64,000 bases of DNA, taken from NCBI RefSeq assembly GCF_002240355.1, contig NZ_CP016353.1:2654501-2718500 (forward strand), given 5' to 3'. The number at the start of each line of letters is the position of its first letter. The stretch's first letter is position 1. The DNA is from Prauserella marina (GTDB taxonomy: Bacteria > Actinomycetota > Actinomycetes > Mycobacteriales > Pseudonocardiaceae). The translations under genes were made by a program, and so were the position numbers. Below the pieces are notes generated by a model. The model did not search any database. It was not told where the DNA came from and saw only the letters and a program-made list of their open reading frames with translations. Below are positions 62,928-64,000 of this stretch, piece by piece.

Positions 62928-63623
62928 ATGTGTGCTGACGTCAGGGAAACGGTGGCGACCTCGTCGCGGGTGCTTGCCGCCTCCGGGCACGGGGACCTGA
63001 TCTGGGGTCACGTGTCGGCCCGCGACCCTGGCGGAAGGGGAGTCTGGCTGAAGGCGGCCGAATGGGGACTCGACGAGGTGACCCCCGAGCGGGTCCACCT
63101 CGTCGACGAGAAGGGAACCCTGCGCGAGGGGGAGGGAACGCCGCACAGCGAGTACCCGATCCACACCGAGATCATGGCCGCGCGCCCCGATGTGGGCGCG
63201 GTCGTCCACACGCACCCGCCGCACGCGGTCGCGCTGGCCGCCACCGGGCAGCCACTGCGCCCGGTCAGCCACGCGGCCAACTATTTCGTCCCGCCCGAGG
63301 TGCCGCGCTTCACCGACACCGCCGACCTGGTGCTCACCCCGGAACTGGGGCGGGCGCTGGCCGGTGTTCTCGGCGAGGCCCGCGCGGTGTTTCTCGTCAA
63401 CCACGGGATCGTCGCGGTCGGCAGGGACGTCGAGGAGGCGACGGTGGCGGCGATTCTGCTGGAACGCGCGTGCGCGCAGCAGTTGCTGACGCATACGGGC
63501 GGCGGCTGGCCTTCCTGGTCGCCGATCGAGGAGTCCATGGCCAAACGCGAGCACATCTACCATCGGCGCGCGGTGTCGGCGGTGTGGGACTACCTGGTGC
63601 GGAAGCTCCCAGCCGTGAGCTGA
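62928..63623 (+). CDS. Class II aldolase/adducin family protein, second copy
   Basis: The 231-residue protein has metal-ligand His in AVVHTHPPHAVALA, a third His in VFLVNHGIVAVGRD and the acidic partner in SEYPIHTEIMAARPD. It is only moderately similar to the family member at 60580, so it is not a recent duplicate. It follows the carrier by 33 bp and is probably cotranscribed with it. It might be the true decarboxylase or an aldolase of a side route. GGAGAGGA lies upstream of the ATG. Confidence 0.87.
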   Translation: MCADVRETVATSSRVLAASGHGDLIWGHVSARDPGGRGVWLKAAEWGLDEVTPERVHLVDEKGTLREGEGTPHSEYPIHTEIMAARPDVGAVVHTHPPHAVALAATGQPLRPVSHAANYFVPPEVPRFTDTADLVLTPELGRALAGVLGEARAVFLVNHGIVAVGRDVEEATVAAILLERACAQQLLTHTGGGWPSWSPIEESMAKREHIYHRRAVSAVWDYLVRKLPAVS

Positions 63624-63745
63624 CCGGGGCAGCCGCAATCGTGCCGGGGTGTCGCCGCGCCCGGGCACGATGCGGCGACACCCGGTGGGGCACTCGCGGG
63701 AACGGGGGGTAGGGACTCGTGCCGGAGTCGACTAAGATTTCTGCT

Positions 63746-64000
63746 GTGAAGAACGTTTCTGCGCTAGACGCGATCGAAGTCGGCCCGCGCCCGCAGTACC
63801 CGATCGAATCCGTCGACAACGCGCTGAGGATTCTGCTGCTGTTGGGGGACCGCAGTGAACTCCGGCTGACCGAGGTCGCCGACTATCTCGGCGTCGCGTC
63901 CTCGACGGCCCACCGGTTGCTGGCCATGTTGCACTACCGGGGCTTCGTCAGGCAGGACAGCCGGTCGAAGGCGTACGTGCCGGGAACGACGCTGACCGGT
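63746..64000 (+). CDS. IclR family transcriptional regulator (C-terminus cut by window edge)
   Basis: The visible 85 residues contain the IclR winged helix: YPIESVDNALRILLLLGDRSELRLTEVADYLGVASSTAHRLLAMLHYRGFVRQDSRSKAYVPGTTL. I chose the GTG at 63746 because TAAGAT (63733-63738) ends 7 nt before it, fitting a leaderless transcript; an in-frame GTG at 63719 is an alternative. IclR proteins commonly control aromatic acid catabolism, and it is the best candidate to bind the TCTGCATNGCAGA motif. A weak half-site, TCTGCTGTGAAGA, overlaps its own start. Confidence 0.9.
   Translation, partial: MKNVSALDAIEVGPRPQYPIESVDNALRILLLLGDRSELRLTEVADYLGVASSTAHRLLAMLHYRGFVRQDSRSKAYVPGTTLTG

Overview
The window is high-GC DNA with dense, overlapping genes, many GTG starts and apparently leaderless promoters. 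Gene families such as mycothiol-type DinB proteins, a ShbA-like sigma factor and duplicated ClpP point to an actinomycete. Codon use and families suggest a soil Pseudonocardiaceae (Amycolatopsis, Prauserella or Saccharomonospora-like). That genus-level guess is inference. I saw no rRNA, tRNA, transposase or prophage genes, so this looks like ordinary chromosome with accessory catabolic and metal-uptake islands.

Layout. 1-2.6 kb: a cut ADP-ribosylglycohydrolase, a sigma factor, and a MarR regulator diverging from a DinB-like enzyme across a perfect inverted repeat. 2.6-2.94 kb: two opposed blocks of a 21-bp tandem repeat. 2.98-5.5 kb: a DrrAB-type ABC exporter and its divergent TetR, with three palindromes phased every 13 bp. 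5.5-11.2 kb: oxidoreductase, MBL hydrolase, a TerC protein behind a Mn (yybP-ykoY) riboswitch, a lipase and an acetyltransferase. 11.2-11.9 kb: a type I-E CRISPR array with no cas genes in the window. 12.1-19.8 kb: TetR, flavin-type oxidase, NmrA-like protein, a lone fumarate-reductase flavoprotein, and metH behind an S-adenosylhomocysteine riboswitch.

20.2-29.4 kb is one operon headed by a regulator with two DNA-binding domains (XRE plus TetR). It encodes carnitine dehydrogenase, a BKACE cleavage enzyme and a betainyl-CoA-type thioesterase, together predicted to turn carnitine into glycine betaine. A complete peptide-type ABC importer and a serine hydrolase follow. 31-38.6 kb carries two metal-uptake operons: a FecCD-type importer with an MFS protein behind a Zur-like box, and a SitABC/ZnuABC-type importer behind a different palindrome. 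38.6-43.5 kb is an iron-siderophore operon behind a DtxR/IdeR-like box, with a siderophore reductase fused to a degenerate methyltransferase and no ATPase of its own.

43.6-52.7 kb mixes a ThDP enzyme, a second ClpP pair in which one subunit lacks the catalytic serine, small regulators, and a metal P-type ATPase with its ArsR repressor. 52.2-64 kb is a catabolic island for an aromatic carboxylate. A two-subunit Rieske dioxygenase, cis-diol dehydrogenase, ferredoxin, reductase and class II aldolase-family decarboxylase follow the order of actinobacterial phthalate 3,4-dioxygenase clusters. A divergent aldehyde dehydrogenase/ThDP enzyme operon, a MatC-type carrier, a second aldolase-family gene and an IclR regulator complete it. 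A 13-bp motif TCTGCATNGCAGA occurs at both the divergent promoter and the transporter promoter and probably marks the regulon.
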